Shown here piece after piece: positions 43,595 to 55,256 of a stretch of 64,000 nucleotides of DNA. The notes under the pieces were generated by a model. The model saw only the letters and a list, made by a program, of their open reading frames with translations. It searched no databases and had not been told where the DNA came from. Position 1 is the stretch's first letter. Each line of letters begins with the position of its first letter. Source of the DNA: Methylopila turkensis (GTDB lineage Bacteria; Pseudomonadota; Alphaproteobacteria; Rhizobiales; Methylopilaceae); contig NZ_BSFL01000003.1 in NCBI RefSeq assembly GCF_027922325.1, forward strand, positions 930,001 to 994,000. The letters are read 5' to 3'. The translations under genes and the position numbers were made by a program.

Positions 43595-44794
43595 ATGGCT
43601 CACGAACAAGACGCCGCTCACGGCGGCTGGGACGAAGCGCGCCCCACGGCGCGGCTGCTGCTCGCCGACGGCACCCTGATCGAGGGCGACGGCCTCGGCG
43701 CCGTCGGCGCCGCCGCGGGCGAGCTCTGCTTCAACACCGCGATGACCGGCTATGAGGAGATCCTGACCGATCCGTCCTACGCCGGCCAGATCATCACCTT
43801 CACCTTCCCGCACATCGGCAATGTCGGCGTGAACGACGACGACGTCGAGACCGTGAACATGGCGGGAGCTTCGGGCGTGCGCGGCGCGGTGTTCGCGGCC
43901 GACGTGACCAGCCCGTCGAACTGGCGCGCGACCCGCGACCTCGACGCCTGGCTGAAGGCGCGCGGCATCGTCGCGATCGCCGGCGTCGACACCCGCGCCC
44001 TGACCGCGCTCATCCGCGAGAAGGGCATGCCGAACGCGGTGATCGCCCACGCGCCGGACGGCCGCTTCGACGACGTCGCGATCAAGTCCGCGCTCGACGG
44101 CTTCGCCGGCCTCGAGGGGCAGGACCTCGTGCCGCTGGTCGGCGCCACCCAGCGCTACGGCTGGGATGAGGCCGGCTGGACCTGGCCCGGGGCCTATGGC
44201 GCGCGCCCGGAGGGCGTGGAGCCGAAGCGCGTCGTCGCGGTCGATTACGGCCTCAAGCGCAACATCCTGCGCATGCTGACCACAGCCGGGTGCGAGGTCA
44301 CCGTCCTGCCGGCGACCGCGACCGCCGAAGAGGTTCTCGCGCTCGATCCCGACGGCGTGTTCCTGTCGAACGGCCCCGGCGACCCGGCCGCCACCGGCGC
44401 CTACGCCGTGCCGATGATCCAGGGCGTGCTCGAGAAGAAGATCCCGACCTTCGGCATCTGCCTCGGCCACCAGATGCTGGCGCTCGCCGTGGGCGGGACC
44501 ACCAAGAAGATGCGTCAGGGCCATCACGGCGCGAACCACCCGGTGAAGGATCTCACCACCGGCAAGGTCGAGATCACCTCCATGAACCACGGCTTCGCGG
44601 TCGACCGGGACAGCCTGCCGGCGAGCGCGCGCGAGACCCACGTCTCGCTGTTCGACGGCTCCAATTGCGGCATCGAGCTGACCGACCGACCGGCCTTCTC
44701 CGTGCAGCACCATCCCGAGGCCTCGCCCGGCCCGCAGGACAGCCACTACCTGTTCCACCGCTTCGTCGGGATGATGGACGAGCGAAAGGCCTGA
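43595..44794 (+). CDS. carA: Carbamoyl-phosphate synthase small chain
   Basis: Glutamine amidotransferase subunit that hands ammonia to CarB for carbamoyl phosphate, used for arginine and pyrimidines. The 399-aa protein has the N-terminal CPSase domain (TARLLLADGTLIEG, FNTAMTGYEEILTDPSYAGQIITF) and the class I amidotransferase domain with the nucleophile in FGICLGHQMLALA near residue 288 and the His/Glu of QHHPEASPGPQDS near residue 372. carB is about 3.3 kb downstream, not adjacent. The ribosome site is weak. Confidence 0.97.
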   Translation: MAHEQDAAHGGWDEARPTARLLLADGTLIEGDGLGAVGAAAGELCFNTAMTGYEEILTDPSYAGQIITFTFPHIGNVGVNDDDVETVNMAGASGVRGAVFAADVTSPSNWRATRDLDAWLKARGIVAIAGVDTRALTALIREKGMPNAVIAHAPDGRFDDVAIKSALDGFAGLEGQDLVPLVGATQRYGWDEAGWTWPGAYGARPEGVEPKRVVAVDYGLKRNILRMLTTAGCEVTVLPATATAEEVLALDPDGVFLSNGPGDPAATGAYAVPMIQGVLEKKIPTFGICLGHQMLALAVGGTTKKMRQGHHGANHPVKDLTTGKVEITSMNHGFAVDRDSLPASARETHVSLFDGSNCGIELTDRPAFSVQHHPEASPGPQDSHYLFHRFVGMMDERKA

Positions 44795-44833
44795 GCGGCC
44801 GCGGGCAGGCGCGAGGCCGGGCGCTCGCGATTT

Positions 44834-44856
44834 CGGGGGCTGTCGCGTCGCCCCCG
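44834..44856 (+). terminator. Weak hairpin after carA
   Basis: CGGGGGC (44834-44840) and GCCCCCG (44850-44856) can pair around a 9-nt loop 40 bp after the carA stop. No T tract follows; this is at best a Rho-assisted terminator. Confidence 0.3.
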
Positions 44857-44899
44857 TCCGCCTAGTATCCCGACGTCGACCACACGTCAGGACTACCGC

Positions 44900-45433
44900 A
44901 TGCCGCGTATCGCCCTGATCTCAGCCGGCTTGGCCGCCGCGCTCGCTTTGGGCGCCGGCGTCTACCTGCTCCGCGCCTCCGCGCCCGCCCGCGTCGAGAC
45001 CGCCGCCGCGCCTGCGGCGCCGACAGCGTCGCCGGAGCCTGCCGGTCCGCCGAAGGTCGCCCTCTACTGCCAGTTCTACGTGTTCGTCGAAAGCCGGCCG
45101 TTCGTGGCCTTCCTGTTCGACCAGTCGCCCGAGGATCGCGGCCTGTACCGTCAGGTCTACGTAGCCAAGGCGGACGGCGACCGCACCGACTACAACGCCG
45201 CGACCGGCGGCCAGCCGGAATGGCGCTTCATCGCCGACGTCGAGCCGCCGCGAATCGTGGGCCGCGTGACCGTCCCGGACAACTCGCAGGCCGGCGTCGC
45301 GGAACAGGACATCGCGATCGAGCTGCGGGAGGGCTTCGACGCCGCGCGCGCCGACCAGACCTGGTACGAGGCGAGCCTCAAGAGCATCTATTACCAGAAC
45401 CTGCCTGGAAAATGCCGGCAGGCCGCGGCGTGA
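44900..45433 (+). CDS. Uncharacterised N-terminally anchored protein, 177 aa
   Basis: Function unknown. The protein starts with a signal anchor or signal peptide (IALISAGLAAALALGAGVYLL) followed by an Ala/Pro/Glu linker to about residue 50. The rest is a globular domain with CQFYVFVESRPFVAFLFDQ, RQVYVAKADGDRTDYN and TWYEASLKSIYYQNLPG. Two cysteines remain (near residues 61 and 172), which could pair in the periplasm. The stop overlaps the GTG of the acetyltransferase gene (GTGA), so the two are expressed together. I do not recognise the family. Confidence 0.72.
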   Translation: MPRIALISAGLAAALALGAGVYLLRASAPARVETAAAPAAPTASPEPAGPPKVALYCQFYVFVESRPFVAFLFDQSPEDRGLYRQVYVAKADGDRTDYNAATGGQPEWRFIADVEPPRIVGRVTVPDNSQAGVAEQDIAIELREGFDAARADQTWYEASLKSIYYQNLPGKCRQAAA

Positions 45434-45987
45434 GCAGCCTCGACTCTTTCTCGCTACGCGACGCCGACGAGGACGACGTCGCGGCCATCGCCGCGATCTA
45501 CGCCCATCATGTGCTGACCGGCCTCGCCTCCTTCGAGGAAGAGGCGCCATCGGCGGCCATCATGATCGAGCGGATGGCGGCGGTGCGTCAGGCCGGCCTG
45601 CCCTACATCGTCGCGGTCGAGAACGGCGGCGCCGGCCGCGTGCTGGGCTACGCCTACGCCGCGTCCTACCGCGCGCGTCCGGCCTATCGCCACACGATCG
45701 AGGATTCGGTCTATGTCGCCCACGACGCGCTCGGCCGCGGCGTCGGCCGTGCGCTGCTTGGCGAACTGGTGGCGCGCTGCGACTGCGGCCCCTGGCGGCA
45801 GATGGTGGCGGTGATCGGCGATTCGGCGAACGCCGCGTCGGTCGGCGTCCACGCCGCGCTCGGATTTCGCAACGTCGGCGTGTTGGAGGCCGTCGGCTTC
45901 AAGTTCGGCCGCTGGGTCGACACGGTGCTGATGCAGCGTCCGCTGGGCGATGGCGCAGACACTCTTCCATCGTCGCCAGGGCGATAA
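45430..45987 (+). CDS. GNAT-family N-acetyltransferase (phosphinothricin acetyltransferase-like)
   Basis: A 185-aa acetyltransferase that uses acetyl-CoA. It has the early block LRDADEDDVAAIAAIYAHHVLTGLASFEEEAPS, typical of the PAT/MnaT group acting on phosphinothricin or methionine sulfoximine-like substrates, then GYAYAASYRARPAYRHTIEDSVYV, the acetyl-CoA loop GRGVGRALLGELV and GFRNVGVLEAVGFKFGRWVDTVLMQ. The start is the GTG at 45430, which overlaps the stop of the unknown gene before it. The natural substrate cannot be told from sequence. Confidence 0.9.
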   Translation: MSSLDSFSLRDADEDDVAAIAAIYAHHVLTGLASFEEEAPSAAIMIERMAAVRQAGLPYIVAVENGGAGRVLGYAYAASYRARPAYRHTIEDSVYVAHDALGRGVGRALLGELVARCDCGPWRQMVAVIGDSANAASVGVHAALGFRNVGVLEAVGFKFGRWVDTVLMQRPLGDGADTLPSSPGR

Positions 45988-46011
45988 GAGGGCGCGGCTC
46001 ACTACCCGGAC

Positions 46012-46542
46012 TTACTTCCCTTCTGAAGATCTGATCCAAGCCTTTCGCAGGCCGCCTTCGGCCCCAAAGACGGGATCGGTCGCAGGGATGGGCGTCGCTC
46101 GAATGCGGGCGAGCGCGGCGTCGTGCTCGGATGCGTCGCGGATCAGGTCATAGGGCTGATCCGCCGGGTAGGCGCCGACGACGAGGAAGTCGTCGCTTGC
46201 GCCGACCCGCTTGTGGCCTGTGCCCGCCGGCAGCACCGCCACGTCGCCCGCCTCCAGCCGCAGCGTTTCGCCGCCCTCGCCGCCGAATCTGATCTCGCCC
46301 CAGCCCTGAGCCACCGCCAGAGCCTCGTGGCAGGTCGAATGGTAGTGATGGAAAGCGTAGACGCCGTTGCGCCAGAAGCCGCCCCAACCGTTTGCGCCGA
46401 ACAACGCTTCGGCGGCGACGGCGGGTTCGTCGCCGCCGGCTTCAAAGGCCTTCCGGTGCACGAGCAGCGGCCACTCCGGATGGTTCGGGATCGACCCGTC
46501 ATCGACGAAAGTCAAAGCCGATGCCGCCGGCTTGTCACCCAT
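46012..46542 (-). CDS. Cupin domain protein (YjlB-like)
   Basis: A 176-aa protein with one cupin fold. It has FVDDGSIPNHPEWPLLVHRKAF, GFWRNGVYAFHHYHSTCHEALAV with the metal-binding His-x-His and Glu of cupin motif 1, then GEIRFGGEGGETLRLEAGDVAVLPAGTGHKRVGAS for the strand after it and motif 2. This arrangement is that of the YjlB group of uncharacterised cupins. ATG 46542 is preceded by AAGGCG. It is divergent from the cold-shock gene across a 295-bp gap. Confidence 0.82.
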   Translation of the reverse strand: MGDKPAASALTFVDDGSIPNHPEWPLLVHRKAFEAGGDEPAVAAEALFGANGWGGFWRNGVYAFHHYHSTCHEALAVAQGWGEIRFGGEGGETLRLEAGDVAVLPAGTGHKRVGASDDFLVVGAYPADQPYDLIRDASEHDAALARIRATPIPATDPVFGAEGGLRKAWIRSSEGK

Positions 46543-46837
46543 TGATTTCAACGCCTTGATCTCCTTGGAGACGCTCTCCGCCGCCCCGTTCGACAACGGC
46601 TCGCGCGCCCCGCGGTTCCGTCCCGAAGCCCCGGCGGAAGCTTGACGCGACCCACCACCTGTGCGCCATAGTCGCACCAGCAATCAGATGTTTGGACGCC
46701 TTGTCTGGCTTGCATGCGGCGTGACGCCGAAAGCGACTGCCTCTACGACACGAGCCAAATTCGGATTGTGCCCGGCCGAAGCCTCGTCGAGAGGATGCGG
46801 TCAAATGCGCACACGCGCTTGTCCAGTGGAGGCGATA

Positions 46838-47041
46838 ATGCCGAGCGGCACCGTCAAGTTCTTCAACACCCAGAAGGGTTATGGCTTCATTCAGCCGGTC
46901 GACGGCTCGAAGGACGTCTTCGTCCACATCTCCGACGTCGAGCGTTCGGGCCTTCACACCCTCGTCGAGGGCCAGAAGGTCGCGTTCGAAGTCGTCATGG
47001 AGCGTGGCAAGACCAAGGCCGCGAACCTCAAGGCCGAGTGA
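46838..47041 (+). CDS. Cold-shock domain protein
   Basis: A 67-aa CspA-family single-strand nucleic acid-binding protein. It has [17 protein letters not shown] (RNP1 KGYGFI) and [15 protein letters not shown] (RNP2 VFVHIS), then [15 protein letters not shown] 46838 has GGAGG seven bases upstream. The upstream gap of 295 bp leaves room for a long 5' leader, as is usual for cold-shock genes, though I cannot define its promoter. A strong terminator follows 41 bp after the stop. Confidence 0.96.
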   Translation: MPSGTVKFFNTQKGYGFIQPVDGSKDVFVHISDVERSGLHTLVEGQKVAFEVVMERGKTKAANLKAE

Positions 47042-47082
47042 TTTCGGCCCCGAGGCCCTTCCAGGCTTCAGGACATATCGCG

Positions 47083-47119
47083 ACGGGGCGCTCCTTGAGG
47101 AGCGCCCCGTTTGCGTTTT
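47083..47119 (+). terminator. Intrinsic terminator of the cold-shock gene
   Basis: A 13-bp perfect stem (ACGGGGCGCTCCT 47083-47095, complement 47098-47110) is followed by TT, then GCG and TTTT. This is a good Rho-independent terminator for plus-strand transcription and lies right at the end of the converging SDR gene. Confidence 0.85.
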
Positions 47120-47913
47120 CAGGCCTTCGAACGCTGCAGCTCGTGCGCCAGCCGGCGGGTGAAGCCGCGCGAGACGAAGCGGGTGGAAAGCGCCGCCGCC
47201 TTCGGAAGCGAGCCGGGAATGACGATGGCCCTTCTAGCCTGGAAGCCGTCGAAGCCCGCTTTGGCGACGTCGGCGGCGGACACGACGCCCGTCTTGAACA
47301 GGCGGGCGTTCTTCGCGCCGGCGACCTCGCCGAACTCGGTCGGCGACGGGCCGGGGCAGAGCGCGGTGACGGTCACCCCCTGCCGCCGCGATTCCTCGAA
47401 CAGCGCCTCCGAGAACGACAGCAGATAGGCCTTGGTGGCGTAATAGACCGCCATCTCCGGACCGGCCTGGAACGCCGCAAGCGAGGCGACGTTCAGAACG
47501 CCGCCGCGGCCGCGCGCCAGCATGCCCGGCAGGTACATGCCCGCGAGTGCGGTCGGCGCCGCGACGTTGACCGCCACCATTTCCAGCTGCCGGTCGAGCG
47601 GCTGCTTCGCGAACGGCCCAAGCGAACCAAATCCGGCGTTGTTCACCAGCACGTCGATCACATGGCCGCGGCGGCCGACCTCAATCCCCAGCTCCCGCGG
47701 CCCCTCCGGCTTCGCAAGATCGGCCGTGACGACATCGATTTTCGTAGCGTGCTTGGTCCAGAGCTCCTCTGCGAGCGCCTTCAGCCGATCCTCGCGCCGC
47801 GCCGTCAGCACCAGATGGTCGCCGTTGGCGGCGAACAGCCGCGCGAGCTCCGCGCCGATGCCCGACGACGCCCCCGTGACCAGAACGGTGCGGTTGTTTT
47901 CGAAGAGCCCCAT
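47119..47913 (-). CDS. SDR family oxidoreductase
   Basis: A 264-aa classical short-chain dehydrogenase. Visible motifs are the cofactor loop [15 protein letters not shown] near residue 14, NNAGFG near residue 91, the catalytic Ser region NVASLAAFQ, the catalytic YYATK near residue 159 and [10 protein letters not shown]. Basic residues after the second strand (TARREDRL) suggest NADPH preference. Substrate is unknown. It converges on the cold-shock gene and is divergent from carB. Confidence 0.9.
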   Translation of the reverse strand: MGLFENNRTVLVTGASSGIGAELARLFAANGDHLVLTARREDRLKALAEELWTKHATKIDVVTADLAKPEGPRELGIEVGRRGHVIDVLVNNAGFGSLGPFAKQPLDRQLEMVAVNVAAPTALAGMYLPGMLARGRGGVLNVASLAAFQAGPEMAVYYATKAYLLSFSEALFEESRRQGVTVTALCPGPSPTEFGEVAGAKNARLFKTGVVSAADVAKAGFDGFQARRAIVIPGSLPKAAALSTRFVSRGFTRRLAHELQRSKA

Positions 47914-48089
47914 GCGACAGTGTCTCCGGTTATCGTCGTCCCGCGGGACCGGATGCGTCCAACCCGGCTTCCCTGCCCGGCTTCGACCATGTAAGGAACG
48001 CGCTCAGCCACGCAATCGTCCTTCCCACCTCGCGCGTCCGCGCGGGGGCGACCGCGCCCGGCCAGCAGACGACGCCGAGACAGGTTCAC

Positions 48090-51416
<3,327 letters not shown>

Positions 51417-51435
51417 GGCGGCCGACCCGGCCGCC
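51417..51435 (+). terminator. Small hairpin after carB
   Basis: A 7-bp stem (GGCGGCC 51417-51423, GGCCGCC 51429-51435) directly after the carB stop. No T run; weak terminator candidate only. Confidence 0.25.
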
Positions 51436-51550
51436 ATTCGTCAGCGTCCGGGACCGAGCCGCTTCAACGGCGCTCTCCCGGCCAACCGTCAGCCGCTCCC
51501 CGAGGCGAATCCGTCCCGGGGCTGTAAGCGGTTATGCAAGAGAGACTGAA

Positions 51551-52024
51551 ATGGACAAGATCCCGATGACCGCCGCCGGCCTCGTCGCGTTGGAGGCGGA
51601 GCTCAAGCATCGCGCCTCCGGCGAGCGTCCGCGCATCATCGCCGCGATCGCCGAGGCCCGGTCCCACGGCGACCTGTCCGAGAACGCGGAGTACCACGCC
51701 GCCAAGGAGCAGCAGAGCCTGAACGAGGGCCGCATCGCCGAGCTCGAGAGCACCATCGCGCGCGCCGAGATCATCGACGTCTCCAAGCTCAAGGGCGACA
51801 CGATCACCTTCGGCGCCACCGTCACGCTGGTGGACGAGGACACCGACGAGGAGAAGGTCTACCAGATCGTCGGCGAACCGGAGTCGGACGTGAAAGCCGG
51901 GCGCGTGTCGATCGGCTCGCCGATCGCGCGCGCGCTCGTCGGCAAAAAAGTCGGAGATGCCGTCGAAGTCGTCACCCCGGGCGGCGGCAAGAGCTATGAA
52001 GTGCTGAAGATCCGCTTCGTGTGA
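51551..52024 (+). CDS. greA: Transcription elongation factor GreA
   Basis: Rescues arrested RNA polymerase by stimulating transcript cleavage. The 157-aa protein has the N-terminal coiled coil with [33 protein letters not shown] (tip acidic residues Asp/Glu), and the C-terminal FKBP-like domain with [36 protein letters not shown] 51551 follows AGAGAG. Its place after carB is conserved in Rhizobiales. Confidence 0.97.
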   Translation: MDKIPMTAAGLVALEAELKHRASGERPRIIAAIAEARSHGDLSENAEYHAAKEQQSLNEGRIAELESTIARAEIIDVSKLKGDTITFGATVTLVDEDTDEEKVYQIVGEPESDVKAGRVSIGSPIARALVGKKVGDAVEVVTPGGGKSYEVLKIRFV

Positions 52025-52081
52025 ACATCAGGCGGCGCGGACGCCTCTTTCGCGCCACGCCGCGCCCGTCTTCGCCAAACG

Positions 52082-52107
52082 AAAACGGCCGCCCCAAGGG
52101 CGGCCGT
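52082..52107 (-). terminator. Intrinsic terminator of the 56-aa membrane protein gene
   Basis: On the minus strand ACGGCCGCCC and GGGCGGCCGT (plus arms 52085-52094 and 52098-52107) form a 10-bp stem with a 3-nt loop, followed by TTTTC. It lies 31 bp after the stop of the small gene and close to the converging greA stop. Confidence 0.8.
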
Positions 52108-52137
52108 CGAGCAATCCGGCTTCGATAGCCCGCTTGC

Positions 52138-52308
52138 TTAGACGACGCTGAAGAGAACGACGGCCATCGCGACCACCGCCGCGCCGATGCTGGCGATCAG
52201 CACTACCGGCATTCCCTTCGGCTTGTTGGTGCCCTGCTTCGCCTCGACCGGCTCCAGCGTTTCGGCTCGCGCGCCTGGCGGGGGGGTGTTGTGCGCTTCG
52301 TAAGTCAT
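52138..52308 (-). CDS. Small 56-aa single-span membrane protein
   Basis: A 56-residue frame begins MTYEAHNTPPPG, continues with a charged stretch (EPVEAKQGTNKPKG) and ends with one transmembrane helix (MPVVLIASIGAAVVAMAVVLFSVV). The topology suggests a short cytoplasmic tail of about 32 residues and a membrane anchor. AAGGAGAT is ideally placed before the ATG at 52308, and a strong terminator follows the stop. These signals make it a real gene. No function can be given; it lies between greA and the Lrp regulator. Confidence 0.8.
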   Translation of the reverse strand: MTYEAHNTPPPGARAETLEPVEAKQGTNKPKGMPVVLIASIGAAVVAMAVVLFSVV

Positions 52309-52424
52309 GGAAATCTCCTTTGATCGGTGCGCGCGACGCGCTTTCGCGAGGCGCTCTCACAAAGACAACGATCAAAGCGCGGAACCGATCCCGGAAAACT
52401 TGCCGCAGCGGCGAAGATCGACGT

Positions 52425-52898
52425 TTAGTCCGCCGCCTCGAACGGAGCCGTCGCCTCGTTCTTAATCTGGCCTAGCGCCAGCGCGGTCTTCACCGTTTTG
52501 ACGTTGCCAGCGCTCGTCAGCTCGATCACGAAGCTCTGGAAACTGGGCAGATCGCGCGCGACGCACTTCAGCATGAAGTCGATTTCGCCTGAAAGCATGA
52601 AGCACTCCCGCACCTGCGGCCAGCGCCGGACCTTGTCCTCGAAGGCGGCCAGATCGGCCTCGGAGTTGCCGGCGAGCTGGACCATGGCGAAGGCCGTGAC
52701 CTCGAAGCCGAGCTTGCGTTCGTCGAGCAACGCGCGATAGCCGCGGATCGCGTCGGCTTCCTCCAGCGCCCTCACCCGCCTGAGGCAAGGCGGCGCCGAG
52801 ATGCCCACGCGCCGGGCGAGCTCGACATTCGTGATCCGTCCGTTCGCCTGAAGCTCGGAGAGAATCTTCAGATCGATCGCGTCGAAGCGCTCCCGCAT
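52425..52898 (-). CDS. Lrp/AsnC family transcriptional regulator
   Basis: A 157-aa regulator that typically senses an amino acid. The N-terminal helix-turn-helix is IDLKILSELQANGRITNVELARRVGISAPPCLRRVRALEE split over residues 7-45, and the C-terminal RAM domain contains GYRALLDERKLGFEVTAFAMVQL, CFMLSGEIDFMLKCVARDLPSFQSF and VKTVKTALALGQIK. It is near lsrB and trxB, as in related genomes. Its own promoter must lie between 52899 and the terminator at 52990. Targets cannot be told. Confidence 0.93.
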   Translation of the reverse strand: MRERFDAIDLKILSELQANGRITNVELARRVGISAPPCLRRVRALEEADAIRGYRALLDERKLGFEVTAFAMVQLAGNSEADLAAFEDKVRRWPQVRECFMLSGEIDFMLKCVARDLPSFQSFVIELTSAGNVKTVKTALALGQIKNEATAPFEAAD

Positions 52899-52989
52899 CC
52901 CCGATACCTTTGTTGCAGCGCAGCAAGATCAGCGGTGTAACTGTGGCCTCGGGCGAACTCAAGCGGAGCGACGTCGCAGGGCAACGCGC

Positions 52990-53019
52990 AAAAAAAAGCC
53001 GGCCATGACGGGCCGGCTT
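52990..53019 (-). terminator. Strong intrinsic terminator downstream of lsrB
   Basis: On the minus strand AAGCCGGCC and GGCCGGCTT (plus arms 52996-53004 and 53011-53019) pair around a 6-nt loop and are followed by an eight-base T run (plus A at 52990-52997). This ends the minus-strand transcript coming from lsrB or from a small gene in the 53020-53319 gap. Confidence 0.88.
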
Positions 53020-53114
53020 CATGAGTTTCGAAGCTCGCGCCGGGGAATGCGCTCACTTTCGAGGGGAACAGCCGGCTTGCGGACGCCGCGCAGGGAGGCC
53101 GCGTGGCGATGCAA

Positions 53115-53261
53115 TCAGCATACGCTGACAGTGGGGACGTCGAGACGCCGGATCAAGGCTTCCCAGAGCATGCCGGCCATGCAAATGGCGTCGGATTGAG
53201 CGATTTGCATTCGATTTAGGCGCTCCCGCGACCGGGACGCAGGAACGCAAACCGCATGCAT
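53115..53261 (-). CDS. Possible 48-aa ORF between lsrB and its terminator
   Basis: An open frame starts MHAVCVPASRSRERL and ends RRLDVPTVSVC; its middle is MQIAQSDAICMAGMLWEAL, a shape that could form a short helix. GGAG lies 12 bases before the ATG, which is rather far. It is transcribed in the same direction as lsrB and ends about 95 bases before a strong terminator. Evidence for translation is weak; the 300-bp stretch may instead be a 3' UTR or small RNA. The rest of the 52899-53319 gap shows nothing else. Confidence 0.3.
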   Translation of the reverse strand: MHAVCVPASRSRERLNRMQIAQSDAICMAGMLWEALIRRLDVPTVSVC

Positions 53262-53319
53262 ATCCGAGACTTACTCCAATGCGCTACGCGAAGCCCGCCG
53301 CGGGACGCCTCATACTGCG

Positions 53320-54210
53320 TCAAAACGACCAGCGTTGCGCCTTCGACAGCACGAAATCTCGGAACACGTTGATCCGCGCAACGTTCTTCAGCTCTTCGGG
53401 GTAGACGAAATAGGCGTCCAGAGCGGGCATGTCGGCGTCGGGCAGCACGCGCACCAGTTCGGACGTCTGCTCGATGAAATAGTCCGGGATCACGGCGAGC
53501 CCGACGCCGCTTTCAACCGCAAGCTTGATCGCCGCCACGCTGTTGATGGTCAGGGCCGCCGGGCGTGGATCGCGCGGGTGCCGACCCACGGTGAGCGGCC
53601 AGTTGATGCTCTGGAGGAAGGAGGGGATCGGCCCTCCGAACTCGATCAGGCGATGCTGGTCGAGTTCGGCGACCGTCGCCGGCCGCCCGTGGCGCTTGAT
53701 GTAGTCCGGCGAGGCGAACAGGTGGAAATGCACCGTGAAGAGCCGTCGCTGGATCAGATCCGGCTGGGTCGGCTGCCGCAGCCGGATGGCGATGTCCGCC
53801 TCGCGCATCGAGAGATCGAGCTCGTCGTCGGTGAGGATGAGCTGGAGCTGAATGTCGGGATAGAGCTCCATGAACTCTTTGAGCCGCGGCGTCAGCCAGC
53901 CGGCTCCGAGGCCGACCGTCGTCGTAAGCTTCAGCACGCCGTTTGGTCGTTCGCGGCTGTCGGTGAGGATGGAGCGCGCCGCCTCAAGCTTCGAGAACAC
54001 GTCCTGTGTGGTGCGGAACAGAAGCTCGCCCTGCTCGGTCAGGATCAGGCCGCGAGCGTGGCGGTGGAACAGCGGCACCTTTAAGTCGTGTTCCAGCGCC
54101 GAGACCTGACGGCTGACGGCGGACTGACTGAGCCCCAGCATCTCCCCCGCCTTGGTGAAGCTGCCGGCGTCGGCGGCGGCGTGGAAAATGCGCAGCTTGT
54201 CCCAGTCCAT
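53320..54210 (-). CDS. lsrB: LysR-family regulator, LsrB/VtlR homologue
   Basis: The 296-aa regulator begins MDWDKLRIFHAAADAGSF with a winged helix-turn-helix (SQSAVSRQVSALEHDLKVPLF) and continues with the LysR effector domain. The N-terminus, LFHRHARGLILTEQGELLFRT and LTTTVGLGAGWLT closely match LsrB of Sinorhizobium and VtlR of Brucella, and the place directly after trxB is the same. Those regulators control oxidative stress, lipopolysaccharide and small-RNA genes. The sequence contains no cysteine, whereas S. meliloti LsrB uses cysteines to sense peroxide. GGGGGGAAG precedes the ATG at 54210. It follows trxB by 62 bp. Confidence 0.9.
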   Translation of the reverse strand: MDWDKLRIFHAAADAGSFTKAGEMLGLSQSAVSRQVSALEHDLKVPLFHRHARGLILTEQGELLFRTTQDVFSKLEAARSILTDSRERPNGVLKLTTTVGLGAGWLTPRLKEFMELYPDIQLQLILTDDELDLSMREADIAIRLRQPTQPDLIQRRLFTVHFHLFASPDYIKRHGRPATVAELDQHRLIEFGGPIPSFLQSINWPLTVGRHPRDPRPAALTINSVAAIKLAVESGVGLAVIPDYFIEQTSELVRVLPDADMPALDAYFVYPEELKNVARINVFRDFVLSKAQRWSF

Positions 54211-54272
54211 CCGTCGCTTCCCCCCTTCGGTCCGTGCCGGCCTCTCAGGGACCGGCGTCGGCCGTGTGATGA

Positions 54273-55256
54273 TCAGGCCGCGTGTCGCGCAGCCTCTTCC
54301 GCCGCGATGAAACGTTCGGCGTCGAGCGCCGCCATGCAGCCCATGCCGGCCGCGGTCACCGCCTGCCGGTACGTCTCGTCCGCGACGTCGCCGGCCGCGA
54401 ACACGCCCGGCACGTTGGTGAGCGACGTTCCCGGCCGCACCGCGAGATAGCCGGACGGCTTCATGTCGAGCTGGCCGCGGAACAGCTCCGTCGCCGGCGC
54501 ATGCCCGATCGCGACGAACACGCCGTCGGCCTTGAGCACGGTCGGCACGCCGGTGCGGACATCGACCAGCTTCACGCCCTCGACCTTCAGCGGCGTTCCC
54601 CCGCCGATGATCTCGCCGATCGTCGCGTTCCAGACGATCTCGACCTTGGGATGCGCGAACAGCCGGTCCTGCAGGATGCGCTCGGCCCGGAAGCTCTCGC
54701 GCCGATGCACGACCGTGACCTTGGAGGCGAAGTTGGTCAGGAACAGCGCCTCCTCGACCGCGGTGTTGCCGCCGCCGACGACGACGACTTCCTTGTTGCG
54801 GAAGAAGAAGCCGTCGCAGGTGGCGCAGGCGGACACGCCGTAGCCCTTGAAGCGCTCTTCGCTGTCGAGGCCGAGCCACTTCGCCTGCGCGCCGGTCGAG
54901 ACGATCAGCGCGTCCGCTGTGACGACGCCGCTCGACTCCGTCTCCAGCACGAACGGCCGGCGCGACAGGTCGACCTTCGAGACATGGTCGACGAGCGTGC
55001 GCGCGCCCATGCGCTCGGCCTGGGTTTGCATCTGCTCCATCAGCCACGGACCCTGGATGGGCTCGGCGAAGCCCGGGTAGTTCTCGACGTCGGTGGTGAT
55101 GGTGAGCTGCCCGCCCGGCTGAAGGCCGGAGATCACGAGCGGCTCCAGCATGGCGCGCGCGGCGTAGACCGCGGCCGTCCAGCCGGCGGGGCCCGAGCCA
55201 AGGATCACGACGCGCTCGTGACGCGCGGCGGCGGGGCGGAAAGGTTCGGTCGTCAT
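54273..55256 (-). CDS. trxB: Thioredoxin-disulfide reductase
   Basis: FAD enzyme that reduces thioredoxin with NADPH. The 327-aa protein has the FAD motif VVILGSGPAGWTAAVYAARA, GGQLTITTDVENYPGF, the redox CATC in SACATCDGFFFRNKEVVVVGGGNTAVEEALFL split across residues 145-175, the NADPH motif VVHRRESFRA, and GVFAAGDVADETYRQAVTAAGMGCMAALDAE near the end. The ATG overlaps the stop of the ELM1-like gene (ATGA), so the two are coupled. Confidence 0.97.
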   Translation of the reverse strand: MTTEPFRPAAARHERVVILGSGPAGWTAAVYAARAMLEPLVISGLQPGGQLTITTDVENYPGFAEPIQGPWLMEQMQTQAERMGARTLVDHVSKVDLSRRPFVLETESSGVVTADALIVSTGAQAKWLGLDSEERFKGYGVSACATCDGFFFRNKEVVVVGGGNTAVEEALFLTNFASKVTVVHRRESFRAERILQDRLFAHPKVEIVWNATIGEIIGGGTPLKVEGVKLVDVRTGVPTVLKADGVFVAIGHAPATELFRGQLDMKPSGYLAVRPGTSLTNVPGVFAAGDVADETYRQAVTAAGMGCMAALDAERFIAAEEAARHAA

